64,000 nt of DNA from Arthrobacter sp. SDTb3-6 (lineage in GTDB: Bacteria > Actinomycetota > Actinomycetes > Actinomycetales > Micrococcaceae), in assembly GCF_013376095.1 (NCBI RefSeq), contig NZ_JAAMFN010000015.1, positions 1 to 64,000 of the forward strand. Reading direction: 5' to 3'. The notes beneath the pieces are model-generated. The model worked only from the letters and a program-made list of their open reading frames with translations, was not told where the DNA came from and did not search any database. Positions within the stretch are counted from its first letter, which is position 1. Every line of letters starts with the position of its first letter. This document shows positions 16,811 to 25,938 of the stretch, one piece after another. Position numbers and translations under genes: made by a program.

Positions 16811-17688
16811 GCTGGGCCGACTTCACCAACGCGGTGTTCAACTTCACCGACTATGCCGAACTCATCCCGTTGTTCCGGGACTCGCTGCTGGCCGGGGCCA
16901 TCCTGGGCCTGGTGGGCGGGCTCATCGGCACCTTCGTCATGATGCGCGACCTCGCCTTTGCCGTCCACGGCATCGCCGAGCTGTCCTTTGCCGGGGCCGC
17001 CTTCGCGCTGCTGGTCGGTGCCGACGTCATCGCCGGCTCGCTGGTGGGTTCCGTGCTGGCCGCACTGCTGCTGGGCGCCATGGGCGTGCGCGCGCGGGGC
17101 AGGAACTCCGTGATCGGGGTCATCATGCCGTTCGGGCTGGGGCTGGGCATCTTGTTCCTGTCCCTGTACCAGGGCCGGGCGGCCAACAAGTTCGGCCTGC
17201 TGACCGGGCAGATCGTCTCGGTGGACTCCACCCAGCTCTCCGCCCTGGCCGTCACGGCGCTGGTGGTCATCGCCGGGCTGGTGGTCATCTGGCGGCCCCT
17301 GACCTTTGCCAGCGCGGATCCGGACATTGCCGCCGCCCGGGGGGTCCCGGTGCGCACCCTGTCGGTGGCCTTCATGTTCCTGCTGGGCATCTCGGTGGCG
17401 CTGTCCATCCAGGTGGTGGGCGCGCTGCTGGTGCTGGCCCTGCTCATCACGCCGGCCGCCGCGGCGCTGCAGGTGACGGCGGCGCCGCGCATGGTGGTGC
17501 TGCTCAGCGTTGCCTTTGCCATCGTTGCCACGGTGGGGGGAATCCTGCTGGCGCTGGGCGGACGGATTCCGATTTCGCCCTACGTGACCACATTGTCGTT
17601 CGTGATCTACCTGGTGTGCCGCGTGGCCGGGGCGGTGCGCAGGCGCCGGGGCTGGACGGCACGGGCCACGCTCCCGGCGCGCGCCTAG
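16807..17688 (+). CDS. znuB: Zinc (metal) ABC transporter permease
   Basis: A 293-residue inner-membrane permease of the ABC-3 family with about eight hydrophobic segments. The conserved blocks are LVGGLIGTFVMMRDLAFAVHGIAELSFAGAAFALL (about 37-71) and VVGALLVLALLITPAAAALQVT (about 203-224). It is the last subunit of the znuA-C-B operon and overlaps the ATPase gene by ATGA. The C-terminus is basic. Confidence 0.9.
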   Translation: MSWADFTNAVFNFTDYAELIPLFRDSLLAGAILGLVGGLIGTFVMMRDLAFAVHGIAELSFAGAAFALLVGADVIAGSLVGSVLAALLLGAMGVRARGRNSVIGVIMPFGLGLGILFLSLYQGRAANKFGLLTGQIVSVDSTQLSALAVTALVVIAGLVVIWRPLTFASADPDIAAARGVPVRTLSVAFMFLLGISVALSIQVVGALLVLALLITPAAAALQVTAAPRMVVLLSVAFAIVATVGGILLALGGRIPISPYVTTLSFVIYLVCRVAGAVRRRRGWTARATLPARA

Positions 17689-17764
17689 AGGCCCCGCCGC
17701 CGCGCTGCGGAAGTGGCGCCACGGGACGCTGGTCCGGCCCGGGGCCAGGGGCTAGCGTGGGGGC

Positions 17765-19186
17765 ATGGACTGGAATGTTCCGGCCGCGGGCTGGACCGGC
17801 TGGTTGGACTCCGCGGACTACGGGCTGGCGCGGTTTGTGCTCCAGCGCGGCATTGCGGCCATTTTCGTCATTGCCTTTGTTTCCGGCGCACTCCAGTTCC
17901 CGGCGTTGCTGGGCGAACACGGGTTGCTACCCGTCCCGCGCTACCTCTCACGCGTGGTGCGCACGCCCGGGCCCACACTGTTCCGGTGGCGGTATTCGGA
18001 CCGGCTGCTGCGCGCCGTGGCCTGGACCGGGGCCGTGCTGGGACTGTGCGTGGTGGCCGGGCTGCCGCAGCGCGGGCCCGCCTGGGTGCCGATGCTGGTG
18101 TTTGCGGCGATGTGGCTGCTGTATATGTCGATCGTCAACGTGGGCCAGGTCTTTTACGGCTTTGGCTGGGAAATCCTGCTCCTGGAGGCCGGCTTCCTGG
18201 CCGCGTTTCTCGGCTCGGAGCAGACCGCGACGCCGGCCGTCACCTTGTTTGCCTTCCGCTGGCTCGTGTTCCGGCTGGAGTTTGGCGCGGGCCTGATCAA
18301 GATGCGCGGCGACCCCGTCTGGCGGGACCTGACGGCCCTGTACTACCACCACGAGACCCAGCCCATGCCGAACCCGCTGAGCTGGTGGTTCCACCACCTG
18401 CCCAAGCCGCTGCACCGGGCCGAGGTGCTGGGAAACCACTTCGCCCAGCTGGTGGTGCCGTTCTTTGTGTTTGCCCCGCAGCCCGTGGCCACGGTGGCCG
18501 CCGCGGTCATCATTGCCACCCAGTGCTGGCTGGTCCTCTCCGGCAACTTCGCCTGGCTCAACGTCATCACGATTGTGGCCGCCTTCTCGGCCGTCGCCAC
18601 GCCGGCCACGGCGCAGGGCGGGCCGGGAATGCCCGCCTGGTTCGCCGTCGTCGTGCTCGCCATGGGGCTCCTGATGCTGGTGCTCAGCTGGCAGCCGCTG
18701 CGGAACCTGTTCTCCCGGAACCAGGTGATGAACGGCAGCTTCAACCGGTGGCGGCTGGCCAATGCCTACGGCGCGTTCGGCTCCATCACCCGCCAGCGGT
18801 ATGAGGTGGTGGTGGAGGGCACGGCCGGGGACCCGGTGGCCGGGCCGTGGCAGGAGTACGGGTTCCGGGGCAAGCCGGGGGAGCCGGGGCGGATGCCGCG
18901 GCAGTTCGCGCCCTACCACCTGCGGCTCGACTGGCTGATGTGGTTCCTGGCACTGGGATCGCCCGGGCTGAACTGGTTTGTGCCGTTCCTGAACAAGCTG
19001 CTCGACGCCGACCCCGCCACCTTGAAGCTCCTGCGCCGTGACCCGTTTGGCGGGCAGCGGCCGGCCTGGGTGCGGGCCCGCGTGTTCAGCTACCGCTACA
19101 GCACCTGGCGGGAGTGGCGCGGCACCGGCGACTGGTGGGTGCGTGAGCCGCTCGGGGACTTTGTGCCGCCCATGGCCCGCGGCTAG
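17765..19186 (+). CDS. Lipase maturation factor (LMF)-family membrane protein
   Basis: A 473-residue multi-pass membrane protein resembling the lipase-maturation-factor/DUF1222 family. Recognisable blocks are FPALLGEHGLLPVPRYL, YGFGWEILLLEAGFLAAFLG, FRLEFGAGLIKMRGDPVWRDLTALYYHHETQPMPNPLSWWFHHLP and PRQFAPYHLRLDWLMWFLA. In animals LMF1 folds lipases in the ER; the bacterial role is unknown. It follows znuB by 76 bp and converges on zur with a 6-bp gap. No lipase gene is adjacent. Confidence 0.82.
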   Translation: MDWNVPAAGWTGWLDSADYGLARFVLQRGIAAIFVIAFVSGALQFPALLGEHGLLPVPRYLSRVVRTPGPTLFRWRYSDRLLRAVAWTGAVLGLCVVAGLPQRGPAWVPMLVFAAMWLLYMSIVNVGQVFYGFGWEILLLEAGFLAAFLGSEQTATPAVTLFAFRWLVFRLEFGAGLIKMRGDPVWRDLTALYYHHETQPMPNPLSWWFHHLPKPLHRAEVLGNHFAQLVVPFFVFAPQPVATVAAAVIIATQCWLVLSGNFAWLNVITIVAAFSAVATPATAQGGPGMPAWFAVVVLAMGLLMLVLSWQPLRNLFSRNQVMNGSFNRWRLANAYGAFGSITRQRYEVVVEGTAGDPVAGPWQEYGFRGKPGEPGRMPRQFAPYHLRLDWLMWFLALGSPGLNWFVPFLNKLLDADPATLKLLRRDPFGGQRPAWVRARVFSYRYSTWREWRGTGDWWVREPLGDFVPPMARG

Positions 19187-19192
19187 GAAGGG

Positions 19193-19630
19193 TCAGCCCG
19201 CGGCACACTCCGGGCACAGCCCGTAAATCTCCACGGTGTGCTGGACCTGGGTGAAGCCGTTTTCCCTGGCAATCCGGGCGGCCCAGCTTTCCACGGCCGG
19301 GGCTTCCACCTCAACGGTCTTCCCGCAGTTGCGGCACAGCAGGTGGTGGTGGTGGCTGGTGGCCGAGCAACGCCGGTAGACGGCCTCGCCCTCGCCGTTG
19401 CGCAGGGTGTCGACCAGGCCTTCCTCGGCCATGGACGCCAGGATCCGGTACGTGGTGGCCAGCGAGACCCGGACGTCCTTGTCCGCCAGCAGGCGGTGCA
19501 GTTCCTGGGTGCTGACAAAGTCGTCCAGGCCGTCCAGGGCGGCGCTGATGGCCAGGCGCTGCTTGGTGACACGCTGTTCCTTGACCGGCGTTTCAGGGAC
19601 AGGCGCCCCGGAATCAGGCCCTCCAGACAT
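19193..19630 (-). CDS. zur: Fur-family zinc uptake regulator
   Basis: A 145-residue Fur-family repressor. The winged helix runs over about 20-85 (VTKQRLAISAALDGLDDFVSTQELHRLLADKDVRVSLATTYRIL). The metal-sensing part has a His cluster (TSHHHHLLC) and two CxxC pairs (CRNC and CPEC) that form the structural zinc site of Zur-like proteins. It lies 1.5 kb from the znu operon and converges on the LMF gene. Zur is favoured over Fur by this neighbourhood and by the high-affinity metal uptake genes. Confidence 0.88.
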   Translation of the reverse strand: MSGGPDSGAPVPETPVKEQRVTKQRLAISAALDGLDDFVSTQELHRLLADKDVRVSLATTYRILASMAEEGLVDTLRNGEGEAVYRRCSATSHHHHLLCRNCGKTVEVEAPAVESWAARIARENGFTQVQHTVEIYGLCPECAAG

Positions 19631-19762
19631 GCGTACAACCTGCTTTCACGTGGCTTCATTCCAATTAACCAGCCTAGCGCACGGGCCAACTGCGGGCGGT
19701 GGCGGGAAGTACGGATCACGCCGTGCCTGCCGCGGGGGCCCGGGCGGGCATAGGCTGGCACC

Positions 19763-20419
19763 ATGTTGCTGACCAAATACTCCCACGCCTGTGTCCGGAT
19801 CGAAAAGGAAGACGGGGCGCTCGTGATTGATCCCGGCACCCTCTCCGAAACCGGCGAGGTGCTGGCCGGTGCGGACGCCATCCTCATCACGCACGAACAC
19901 GCCGACCACTTCGACCAGGAGGCCGTGCTGGCCGCGCTCGCAGCCACACCTTCCCTGCCCGTCCACGCCCCGGCCGTGGTGGCCGATGCCCTGCGCGCCG
20001 CCGCCCCGGGGACTGCCGGGCAGGTCCACACCACCGCGGCGGGCGGCACCTTCACCACCGCCGGCTTCTCCGTCCGCTGCCTGGGCGGCCAGCACGCCCT
20101 GATCCACCCGTCCATCCCCGTGGTCGCCAATGTGGGCTACCTGGTGGACGACGCCGTCTACCACCCGGGCGATTCCCTGATTGTTCCCCCGGGCGTCCAG
20201 GTCCAAACGCTGCTGGTGCCCGTCCACGCCCCGTGGTCGAAGGTCGCCGAGGTGGTGGACTTTGTCGTGTCCGTGCGGGCGCCCAAGGCCTTCCAGATCC
20301 ACGACGCCCTGCTCAACGAGTCGGGGCTGGCCTTCACGGAGTCGCACATTGCCCGGTTGGGCGCGCAGCACGGGACCGATTTCCGGCACCTGGCAGCCGG
20401 CGACTCCGTGGAGGTCTAG
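19763..20419 (+). CDS. MBL-fold metallo-hydrolase
   Basis: A 218-residue metallo-beta-lactamase-fold protein with the motif THEHADHFD near residues 46-54 for two metal ions and later His residues (GGQHALIHP; YHPGDSL). It resembles UlaG/YtnP-like small hydrolases and the UPF0173 type rather than glyoxalases. Substrate unknown. It lies divergent from zur with a 132-bp gap. No ribosome site is obvious; a typical CATAGGCT -10-like element just upstream suggests a short leader or leaderless transcript. Confidence 0.8.
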   Translation: MLLTKYSHACVRIEKEDGALVIDPGTLSETGEVLAGADAILITHEHADHFDQEAVLAALAATPSLPVHAPAVVADALRAAAPGTAGQVHTTAAGGTFTTAGFSVRCLGGQHALIHPSIPVVANVGYLVDDAVYHPGDSLIVPPGVQVQTLLVPVHAPWSKVAEVVDFVVSVRAPKAFQIHDALLNESGLAFTESHIARLGAQHGTDFRHLAAGDSVEV

Positions 20420-20438
20420 GCTGCCTGCCTGCCTGCGT

Positions 20439-20504
20439 GGCGGCGTGCCATAGTGTCCGGGGCAGGTGAAATTTTACCCGCCCTCGCCAGCATGGCACGC
20501 CGCC
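20439..20504. terminator. Large inverted repeat between convergent genes
   Basis: GGCGGCGTGCCAT (20439-20451) and ATGGCACGCCGCC (20492-20504) are perfectly complementary 13-mers around a 40-bp centre. The centre itself holds a second near-palindrome, GGTGAAATTTTACC. The element lies between the ends of the MBL gene and the convergent PLP-enzyme gene and is probably a bidirectional terminator or 3'-end stabiliser. There is no T-run. Confidence 0.5.
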
Positions 20505-20516
20505 GGCCGCGCCTTG

Positions 20517-21599
20517 TTAGCCCGTCCACACCCCGGTCTCGAAAAAGCGCTGGAGCGAGGCCAGGTGCGGCCCCGGGTCGAGGCCCTTGCCGGCCAGCCA
20601 CGCCGGGTTGTTGTAGCTGCCCGTGTACCGTTCGCCGCCGTCGCACATGAGTGTGACAATGCTGCCCTGCTCCCCGGCGGCCACAATCCCGGCCACCAGC
20701 TGCCACACGCCCCACAGGTTGGTGCCGGTGGAGGGGCCCGCATGGAGCCCGGCAAGGTCGCCGAAATGCTGCATGGCTGCCACCGAGGCGGCGTCGGGGA
20801 CTTCAAACATGGCGTCGATGACGCCGGGCACGAAGCTTGGCTCCACGCGCGGGCGGCCGATCCCTTCGATGCGGGAGGACCTGCCCGTCACCACGGACAG
20901 CTCGCCGGACTGCCACGCCGGGTAAAACGCCGAACCCTCCGGGTCCACCACGGCCAGCTGCGTGGCATGCCCGTGGTAGCGGATGTACCGGCCGATCGTG
21001 GCCGAGGTGCCGCCCGTGCCCGCCCCGACCGCCACCCACTGCGGCTCCGGGAAGCGTTCGTGGGAGAGCTGGCTGAAAATCGACTCGGCAATGTTGTTGT
21101 TGCCGCGCCAGTCCGTGGCCCGCTCGGCATAGGTGAACTGGTCCATGTAGTGGCCGCCGCATGCCGCGGCCACCTCCGCGGCCGCCGAATAGACCTGGTC
21201 CGCCTGGTCCACAAAGTGGCAGCGCCCGCCAAAGCTTTCGATCAAGGCGATCTTTTCCGGGCTGGTGCCCCGCGTCATGACCGCCGTGAAATCCAGCCCG
21301 AGCAGCTGCGCAAAGTAGGCCTCGGACACCGCCGTGCTGCCGGAGCTGGCCTCCACCACCGTGGTGCCCTCATGGATCCAGCCGTTGACCAGCGCGAACA
21401 AAAACAGGGAGCGGGCCAGGCGGTGCTTGAGGCTGCCCGTGCGGTGGCAGGATTCGTCCTTCACATACAGGTCCACGCCCCACCCCGGCGGCAGCTCGAC
21501 CTTGTACAGGTGCGTATCCGCGCTGCGGTTGTTTTCCGCCTGCACCTTTGCCATCGCCTGGTGCGTCCAGGACCATTGCTCCGCTTGCCGTGTTGTCAT
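20517..21599 (-). CDS. PLP-dependent cysteine desulfhydrase/synthase-like enzyme
   Basis: A 360-residue fold-type-II PLP enzyme. The PLP lysine is in TGSLKHRLA, the phosphate-binding loop is ASSGSTA and later [12 protein letters not shown]. It belongs to the cysteine-synthase/cystathionine beta-synthase superfamily and looks like the actinobacterial branch containing the mycobacterial desulfhydrase Cds1, which releases H2S from cysteine. It is transcribed away from a sulfurtransferase gene across an 87-bp gap, so a shared sulfur role is likely. Cysteine synthesis remains possible. Confidence 0.78.
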   Translation of the reverse strand: MTTRQAEQWSWTHQAMAKVQAENNRSADTHLYKVELPPGWGVDLYVKDESCHRTGSLKHRLARSLFLFALVNGWIHEGTTVVEASSGSTAVSEAYFAQLLGLDFTAVMTRGTSPEKIALIESFGGRCHFVDQADQVYSAAAEVAAACGGHYMDQFTYAERATDWRGNNNIAESIFSQLSHERFPEPQWVAVGAGTGGTSATIGRYIRYHGHATQLAVVDPEGSAFYPAWQSGELSVVTGRSSRIEGIGRPRVEPSFVPGVIDAMFEVPDAASVAAMQHFGDLAGLHAGPSTGTNLWGVWQLVAGIVAAGEQGSIVTLMCDGGERYTGSYNNPAWLAGKGLDPGPHLASLQRFFETGVWTG

Positions 21600-21686
21600 C
21601 CAGCCAGCTTAACGTGCACGCGGTTCGGTGGTTTGCGCCCGGCCCGGGGCTAGATTTGAGGTAAAACCACCACAAAGGAGCTGCAC

Positions 21687-22532
21687 ATGACCGTCTTGAT
21701 GGACGTTGCCGAACTTCAGGAACGCCGGGCGGCCGGCCTGCGGACCGTCCTGCTCGACGTCCGCTGGGCGCTGGGCGACCCGGACGGCCGCGCGCACTAT
21801 GCGGCCGGCCACATCCCCGGTGCCGTCTTCGTGGACCTGGAAACCGAGCTGGCCGGGCACGGGGAGCCGCGCGACGGCCGCCACCCCCTGCCCGCCGAGC
21901 CCGACTTCGCCGAAACCGTCCGCCGCTGGGGCCTCCGCACCGGGGACACCGTGGTGGCCTACGACGACGCCGGGGCAGCCGCCGCTGCCCGCGCCTGGTG
22001 GCTCCTGGGTTACGCAGGCATCGACAATGTCCACCTGCTCGACGGCGGGCTGGCGGCCTGGCGCGCCGCCCGCCTTCCGCTCGCCCAGGGCGAGGAGACG
22101 GCGGAGCCGGGGGACGCCGTCGTACATTACGGGGCAAGGGCCACGGTGGACACGGAAGGGGCCGCCCGGTGGCCGGGCATCCTCCTGGACGCCCGGGCGG
22201 GGGAGCGGTACCGGGGCGAGACGGAGCCGGTCGACCCGCGGGCCGGGCACATTCCGGGGGCAGTCAGCGCACCCACGGCCGGAAACCTGGCGCAGGATGC
22301 CACGTTCCTGCCGGCGGAGGAACTGCGGGCGAGGTTTGCGGCGCTGGGCGTGCGGGAGGGTTCGGAGGTGGCCGTGTATTGCGGTTCCGGAGTGACGGCG
22401 GCCCACGAAATTGCGGCCCTGGAAATTGCCGGGTTCCCTGCTGCCCTGTATCCCGGGTCGTGGTCGGCGTGGTCCAACCGCCCGGAACGGCCCGTGGAGA
22501 CCGGTGCCGGTGGCGATAGGGTTGAACCATGA
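21687..22532 (+). CDS. sseA: Thiosulfate/3-mercaptopyruvate sulfurtransferase
   Basis: A 281-residue tandem-rhodanese protein. The N-terminal inactive domain spans 1-135 (LLDVRWALGDPDGRAHYAAGHIPGAVFVDLE) and the C-terminal catalytic domain 150-275. The active-site loop is CGSGVTA with C232, the type found in mercaptopyruvate sulfurtransferases. It transfers sulfane sulfur to cyanide or thiols. Strong ribosome site AAAGGAG. Its stop overlaps the next gene by 4 bp. Confidence 0.88.
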   Translation: MTVLMDVAELQERRAAGLRTVLLDVRWALGDPDGRAHYAAGHIPGAVFVDLETELAGHGEPRDGRHPLPAEPDFAETVRRWGLRTGDTVVAYDDAGAAAAARAWWLLGYAGIDNVHLLDGGLAAWRAARLPLAQGEETAEPGDAVVHYGARATVDTEGAARWPGILLDARAGERYRGETEPVDPRAGHIPGAVSAPTAGNLAQDATFLPAEELRARFAALGVREGSEVAVYCGSGVTAAHEIAALEIAGFPAALYPGSWSAWSNRPERPVETGAGGDRVEP

Positions 22533-23578
22533 CGCAAGCAAAAGCATACGCAGCAACGTCCGCCACCTCCGGACTGAACCCCAGCACCATTGAGCGCCGG
22601 GAGCCGGGGGCGCACGACGTGGAAATCGCCATCGACTTTTGCGGGCTGTGCCACTCCGACGTGCACACCGTCCGCTCCGAATGGCGGCCGGCCCGCTACC
22701 CGCTGGTCCCGGGCCACGAAATCGTCGGCAGGGTCACGCGGGTGGGCGCCGACGTGGTGGGCTTTGCCGTGGGGGACCTGGCGGGCGTGGGCTGCATGGT
22801 GGACTCCTGCCGCGAATGCGACTCGTGCCTTGAAGGCTTTGAGCAGTACTGCGAAAAAGGCAACACCGGCACCTACGGCGTGGTGGACCGCCGCAACGGC
22901 GGCGGCGTGACGCAGGGCGGCTACTCGTCGTCGATCGTGGTGGATGAGAACTACGTGCTGAACGTGCCCGCCGGGCTGGACCCGGCCGGCGTCGCGCCCC
23001 TGCTGTGCGCCGGCATCACCACCTACTCCCCGCTGCGCTACCTGGACGTGCAGGACGGCGACGCGGTCGGCGTGGTGGGCCTCGGCGGGCTGGGGCACAT
23101 GGCCGTCAAGATCGCCAAGGCGCTCGGGGCCTCGGTCACTGTCTTCACCACCTCACCGGGCAAGGCAGCCGCGGCGTTTGAGCTCGGTGCCGACACCGTG
23201 GTGGTGTCCTCCGATCCGGCACAGATGGCCGCTGCGAAGGGAACGCTGAACGCGATCATCGACACCGTGGCGGCCGTCCACGACCTCAACCCGTACCTGC
23301 AGACCCTGGCGCGCGACGGCGCCCTCATCCAGCTGGGGCTGCCGCCGGCACAAATGCCGCCCGTGGATCCGGGCCTGCTGATCCGCAAGCGCCTGGCCTA
23401 CGGCGGTTCCCTGATCGGCGGGATTGCCGAAACCCAGGAAATGCTGGACTTCTGCGCCGAACACGGGATTGTTTCCGACATTGAAATGGTTGCCGCACCG
23501 GAGCTGGACGCCGCCTACGACCGCATGGTGGCCGGGGACGTCAAGTACCGCTTTGTCCTGGACAACTCGACCCTTTAG
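22529..23578 (+). CDS. Zinc-dependent NAD(P) alcohol dehydrogenase (CAD-like)
   Basis: A 349-residue medium-chain dehydrogenase of the cinnamyl-alcohol-dehydrogenase/YahK branch. Catalytic zinc ligands are in CGLCHSDVH and GHEIVG. The structural zinc Cys set is in GVGCMVDSCRECDSCLEGFEQYC. The Rossmann motif is GLGGLGHMAVKIAKALG. These enzymes reduce a range of aldehydes with NADPH. It is translationally coupled to sseA (ATGA overlap), which is an odd functional pair. Confidence 0.88.
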   Translation: MTQAKAYAATSATSGLNPSTIERREPGAHDVEIAIDFCGLCHSDVHTVRSEWRPARYPLVPGHEIVGRVTRVGADVVGFAVGDLAGVGCMVDSCRECDSCLEGFEQYCEKGNTGTYGVVDRRNGGGVTQGGYSSSIVVDENYVLNVPAGLDPAGVAPLLCAGITTYSPLRYLDVQDGDAVGVVGLGGLGHMAVKIAKALGASVTVFTTSPGKAAAAFELGADTVVVSSDPAQMAAAKGTLNAIIDTVAAVHDLNPYLQTLARDGALIQLGLPPAQMPPVDPGLLIRKRLAYGGSLIGGIAETQEMLDFCAEHGIVSDIEMVAAPELDAAYDRMVAGDVKYRFVLDNSTL

Positions 23579-23587
23579 GAGCATTTC

Positions 23588-24016
23588 TTGAGCACGCTGT
23601 TTACGAAAATCATCAACGGCGACATCCCCGGGAGGTTCGTCTGGAAGGACGAGACCTGCGTGTCCTTCCTGACGATCGGGCCCCTGACGGACGGCCACGT
23701 CCTGGTGGTGCCGCGCGAGGAAGTCGACAAGTGGACCGACGCGTCGCCGGAACTGGTGGGGCACCTGATGGGCGTTTCCCAGACCATCGGGCAGGCGCAG
23801 CTTGCGGCGTTTGGTGCACCGCGGGCCGGGCTGATTGTTGCCGGCTTTGAGGTGGAGCACCTGCACGTGCACGTCTTCCCCGCCTACGGGCTGGACAATT
23901 TCAACTTCAAGGCAGTGGACAACAACCCGGACCCTGCCGTCCTTGAGGCCAATGCTGAAAAGCTCCGCGGTGCGCTGCGCGACGCCGGGCACGGGCAGTT
24001 CGTCCCCGAGGACTGA
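23588..24016 (+). CDS. HIT-family nucleotide hydrolase/transferase
   Basis: A 142-residue histidine-triad protein. The catalytic triad is HLHVHVFP near residues 93-100, and the N-terminal FTKIINGDIPGRFVWKDETCVSFL is typical of HIT/Hint proteins that hydrolyse nucleoside phosphoramidates or dinucleotides. The start is TTG with GGAG about 7 bp upstream. It follows the alcohol dehydrogenase by 9 bp, so it belongs to the same transcript. Confidence 0.88.
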   Translation: MSTLFTKIINGDIPGRFVWKDETCVSFLTIGPLTDGHVLVVPREEVDKWTDASPELVGHLMGVSQTIGQAQLAAFGAPRAGLIVAGFEVEHLHVHVFPAYGLDNFNFKAVDNNPDPAVLEANAEKLRGALRDAGHGQFVPED

Positions 24017-24059
24017 CGCGCACGCCGTGGCGGGGCCCAGCAGGGAGGCCGTGACGGGC

Positions 24060-24788
24060 GTGGCGTCGATGTGCCAGGCCGGCGCCGCAGCCCTGGCCGG
24101 CGCCCTGGCACTCGAGACCCCGCGCAGTGATGGCGGCTGGACCCTGGTGGCCATCGACGGGGTGGACGGGAGCGGGAAAACGACCTTCGCCGCGGCCTAT
24201 GCCACCGCCCTGGAGGTGCTTGGGCGCCCGGTGGTTGTCATCCACGCTGACGACTTCCTCAACCTCCGGGCCGTGCGCCACCGCCGAGGGCGTGATTCGC
24301 CGGAAGGCTTCTGGCTCGACACCTACGACTACGCGGCCTTGGAACGGGACGTCCTGGCGCCGTTCGGGCCTCGGGGCGACGGCTTGTACCGCAGCGCAGC
24401 AACGGACCGCCGCCTGGACCTGGCCCTTGATCCGCCCCGGCTGCAGGCCCGCCCGGGCACTGTGTGCATTGTCGAGGGCATGTTCCTGCATCGAAGGGAA
24501 CTTGCCGGCCGATGGGACTACTCCGTGTTTCTGGACGTGCCGTTCGCCGAGACGGCCCGCCGGATGGCGCTTCGCGACGGCACGCCGGCTGATCCCGGCC
24601 ACCCCGGCATGCGCCGCTACGTCGGGGGCCAGAGGCTGTATTTTGCCGAGGCAGCCCCATGGCTGCGAGCCGACCGTGTGGTGGACAATACCGATCCGGC
24701 GGAGCCGTTGGTGACGCCGCAGGCGGCCGGGCACCTGCGAGGGCGGCACATCCGGGGAATCGCCGGTGCTGCTGCCCGCCTGGGCTAG
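24060..24788 (+). CDS. Uridine kinase-like P-loop kinase
   Basis: A protein of about 242 residues with Walker A GVDGSGKT, a DD pair in VIHADDFLN and a lid-like region DVPFAETARRMALRDG, as in the uridine-kinase/AAA-type small-molecule kinases. The block RYVGGQRLYFAEAAPWLRADRVVDNTDP resembles actinobacterial uridine-kinase-like proteins. The start is uncertain: GTG 24060 is chosen because GGAGG lies 11 bp before it; ATG 24069 and GTG 24027 are alternatives. The phosphorylated substrate is not proven. Confidence 0.72.
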   Translation: MASMCQAGAAALAGALALETPRSDGGWTLVAIDGVDGSGKTTFAAAYATALEVLGRPVVVIHADDFLNLRAVRHRRGRDSPEGFWLDTYDYAALERDVLAPFGPRGDGLYRSAATDRRLDLALDPPRLQARPGTVCIVEGMFLHRRELAGRWDYSVFLDVPFAETARRMALRDGTPADPGHPGMRRYVGGQRLYFAEAAPWLRADRVVDNTDPAEPLVTPQAAGHLRGRHIRGIAGAAARLG

Positions 24789-24878
24789 GATTTCGTCAAT
24801 ACACTTCGTCGCAGGGGGCCGCACGGTGGACATGGCTGGACTTGGCGGCAGGCGCAACCTTCACGGCGGGAAGGCCCG

Positions 24879-25910
24879 GTGAGGCCGGGGGAACCGGATC
24901 CCGTCAAGGGCCTGCGCCGGTCCCCGTCCGGGAGGGTGCCGCAATGGGTGCCGGATGAGGAAGCAGCCCGGCCCGCCGCCCGGTCCGGGCTCCCTGCGGC
25001 TGGCCGCCCCGCGTCCGGCCCGGTGCGAAAGAAGCCACGGCGGCACCATGGCAGGTTCCGGCGCATCCTGCCCGCAGCATGTTCCGTCCTGGCCCTGGCC
25101 ATGATTGTCAGCTATTACGCTTTTCCGGGCCTCGTGGGCCAGGCCACGGCAGCGATTGCCGGGGAACAGTTCCACGCCCCGCAGTCCGGCGTCGGCCCCG
25201 CTTCGAGCTGGACTGCCGGCTACCCGCCGCGGGGCGTCGAGGCCCACAAGGCGCCGCTGGGCAGGCCCGCAGCGGTGGCGCAGACGAGCGAATCGTATGC
25301 CTTCATCGGCGGGGATTCCCGCAGCGGCCTCATTGCCTACGATCCCTGCCGCCCAATCCATTTCGTAACCCGCCCCGACAACGCCCCTGAGGGCGGTCGT
25401 GAACTCATCACCCGTGCCGTCGCGGCCGCATCGCAGGCGACCGGGCTGGTGTTCATTGACGACGGCGGCACCACGGAGGGCTATTCCACGAACCGGGGCC
25501 CATATCAGCCCGGGCGCTACGGCAAACGCTGGGCACCCGTGTTGTTTGTGTGGGCGACGGCGGCGGAGCAGCCCAAGTTTGTTCAAGTACCGGTTCCCGG
25601 CGAGACCAACGTGGCCGGATTGGGTGGCAGCCAGGCAATCGTGGGCGACACGGGAAGCGAAGTCTTCGTCACCGGCACCGTCCAGCTTAACGCGGGGGCC
25701 CTGGGCGAGACGATGTCACGCCCAGGCGGCCCGGCCCTGGTGCAGGCCGTGATCGAACACGAGATCGGCCATGTGCTGGGGCTGGGCCATGTGAAGGACC
25801 CCTCGCAGCTGATGTACGACCGTGCCCGGCCGGGCGTCACCACGTATGCCGCCGGGGACCTCACCGGCCTGGCCAGGCTCGGCCAGGGAAAGTGCTTCCC
25901 CAACCATTGA
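24879..25910 (+). CDS. Membrane-anchored metzincin (matrixin-like) metalloprotease
   Basis: A 343-residue protein. The N-terminal 60 residues are Pro/Arg-rich and cytosolic, followed by one hydrophobic segment (about 64-88, ILPAACSVLALAMIVSYYAF) and an extracytoplasmic domain. The zinc motif HEIGHVLGLGH (H294, E295, H298, H304) and a Met-turn (LMY about eight residues later) identify a metzincin. Such actinobacterial proteins are annotated as matrixins of unknown substrate. The GTG start has GGGAAGG upstream. The gene ends 28 bp before a palindromic repeat array. Confidence 0.75.
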   Translation: MRPGEPDPVKGLRRSPSGRVPQWVPDEEAARPAARSGLPAAGRPASGPVRKKPRRHHGRFRRILPAACSVLALAMIVSYYAFPGLVGQATAAIAGEQFHAPQSGVGPASSWTAGYPPRGVEAHKAPLGRPAAVAQTSESYAFIGGDSRSGLIAYDPCRPIHFVTRPDNAPEGGRELITRAVAAASQATGLVFIDDGGTTEGYSTNRGPYQPGRYGKRWAPVLFVWATAAEQPKFVQVPVPGETNVAGLGGSQAIVGDTGSEVFVTGTVQLNAGALGETMSRPGGPALVQAVIEHEIGHVLGLGHVKDPSQLMYDRARPGVTTYAAGDLTGLARLGQGKCFPNH

Positions 25911-25938
25911 CGCGACGGACCCAAAAATGCGGAAGCCC

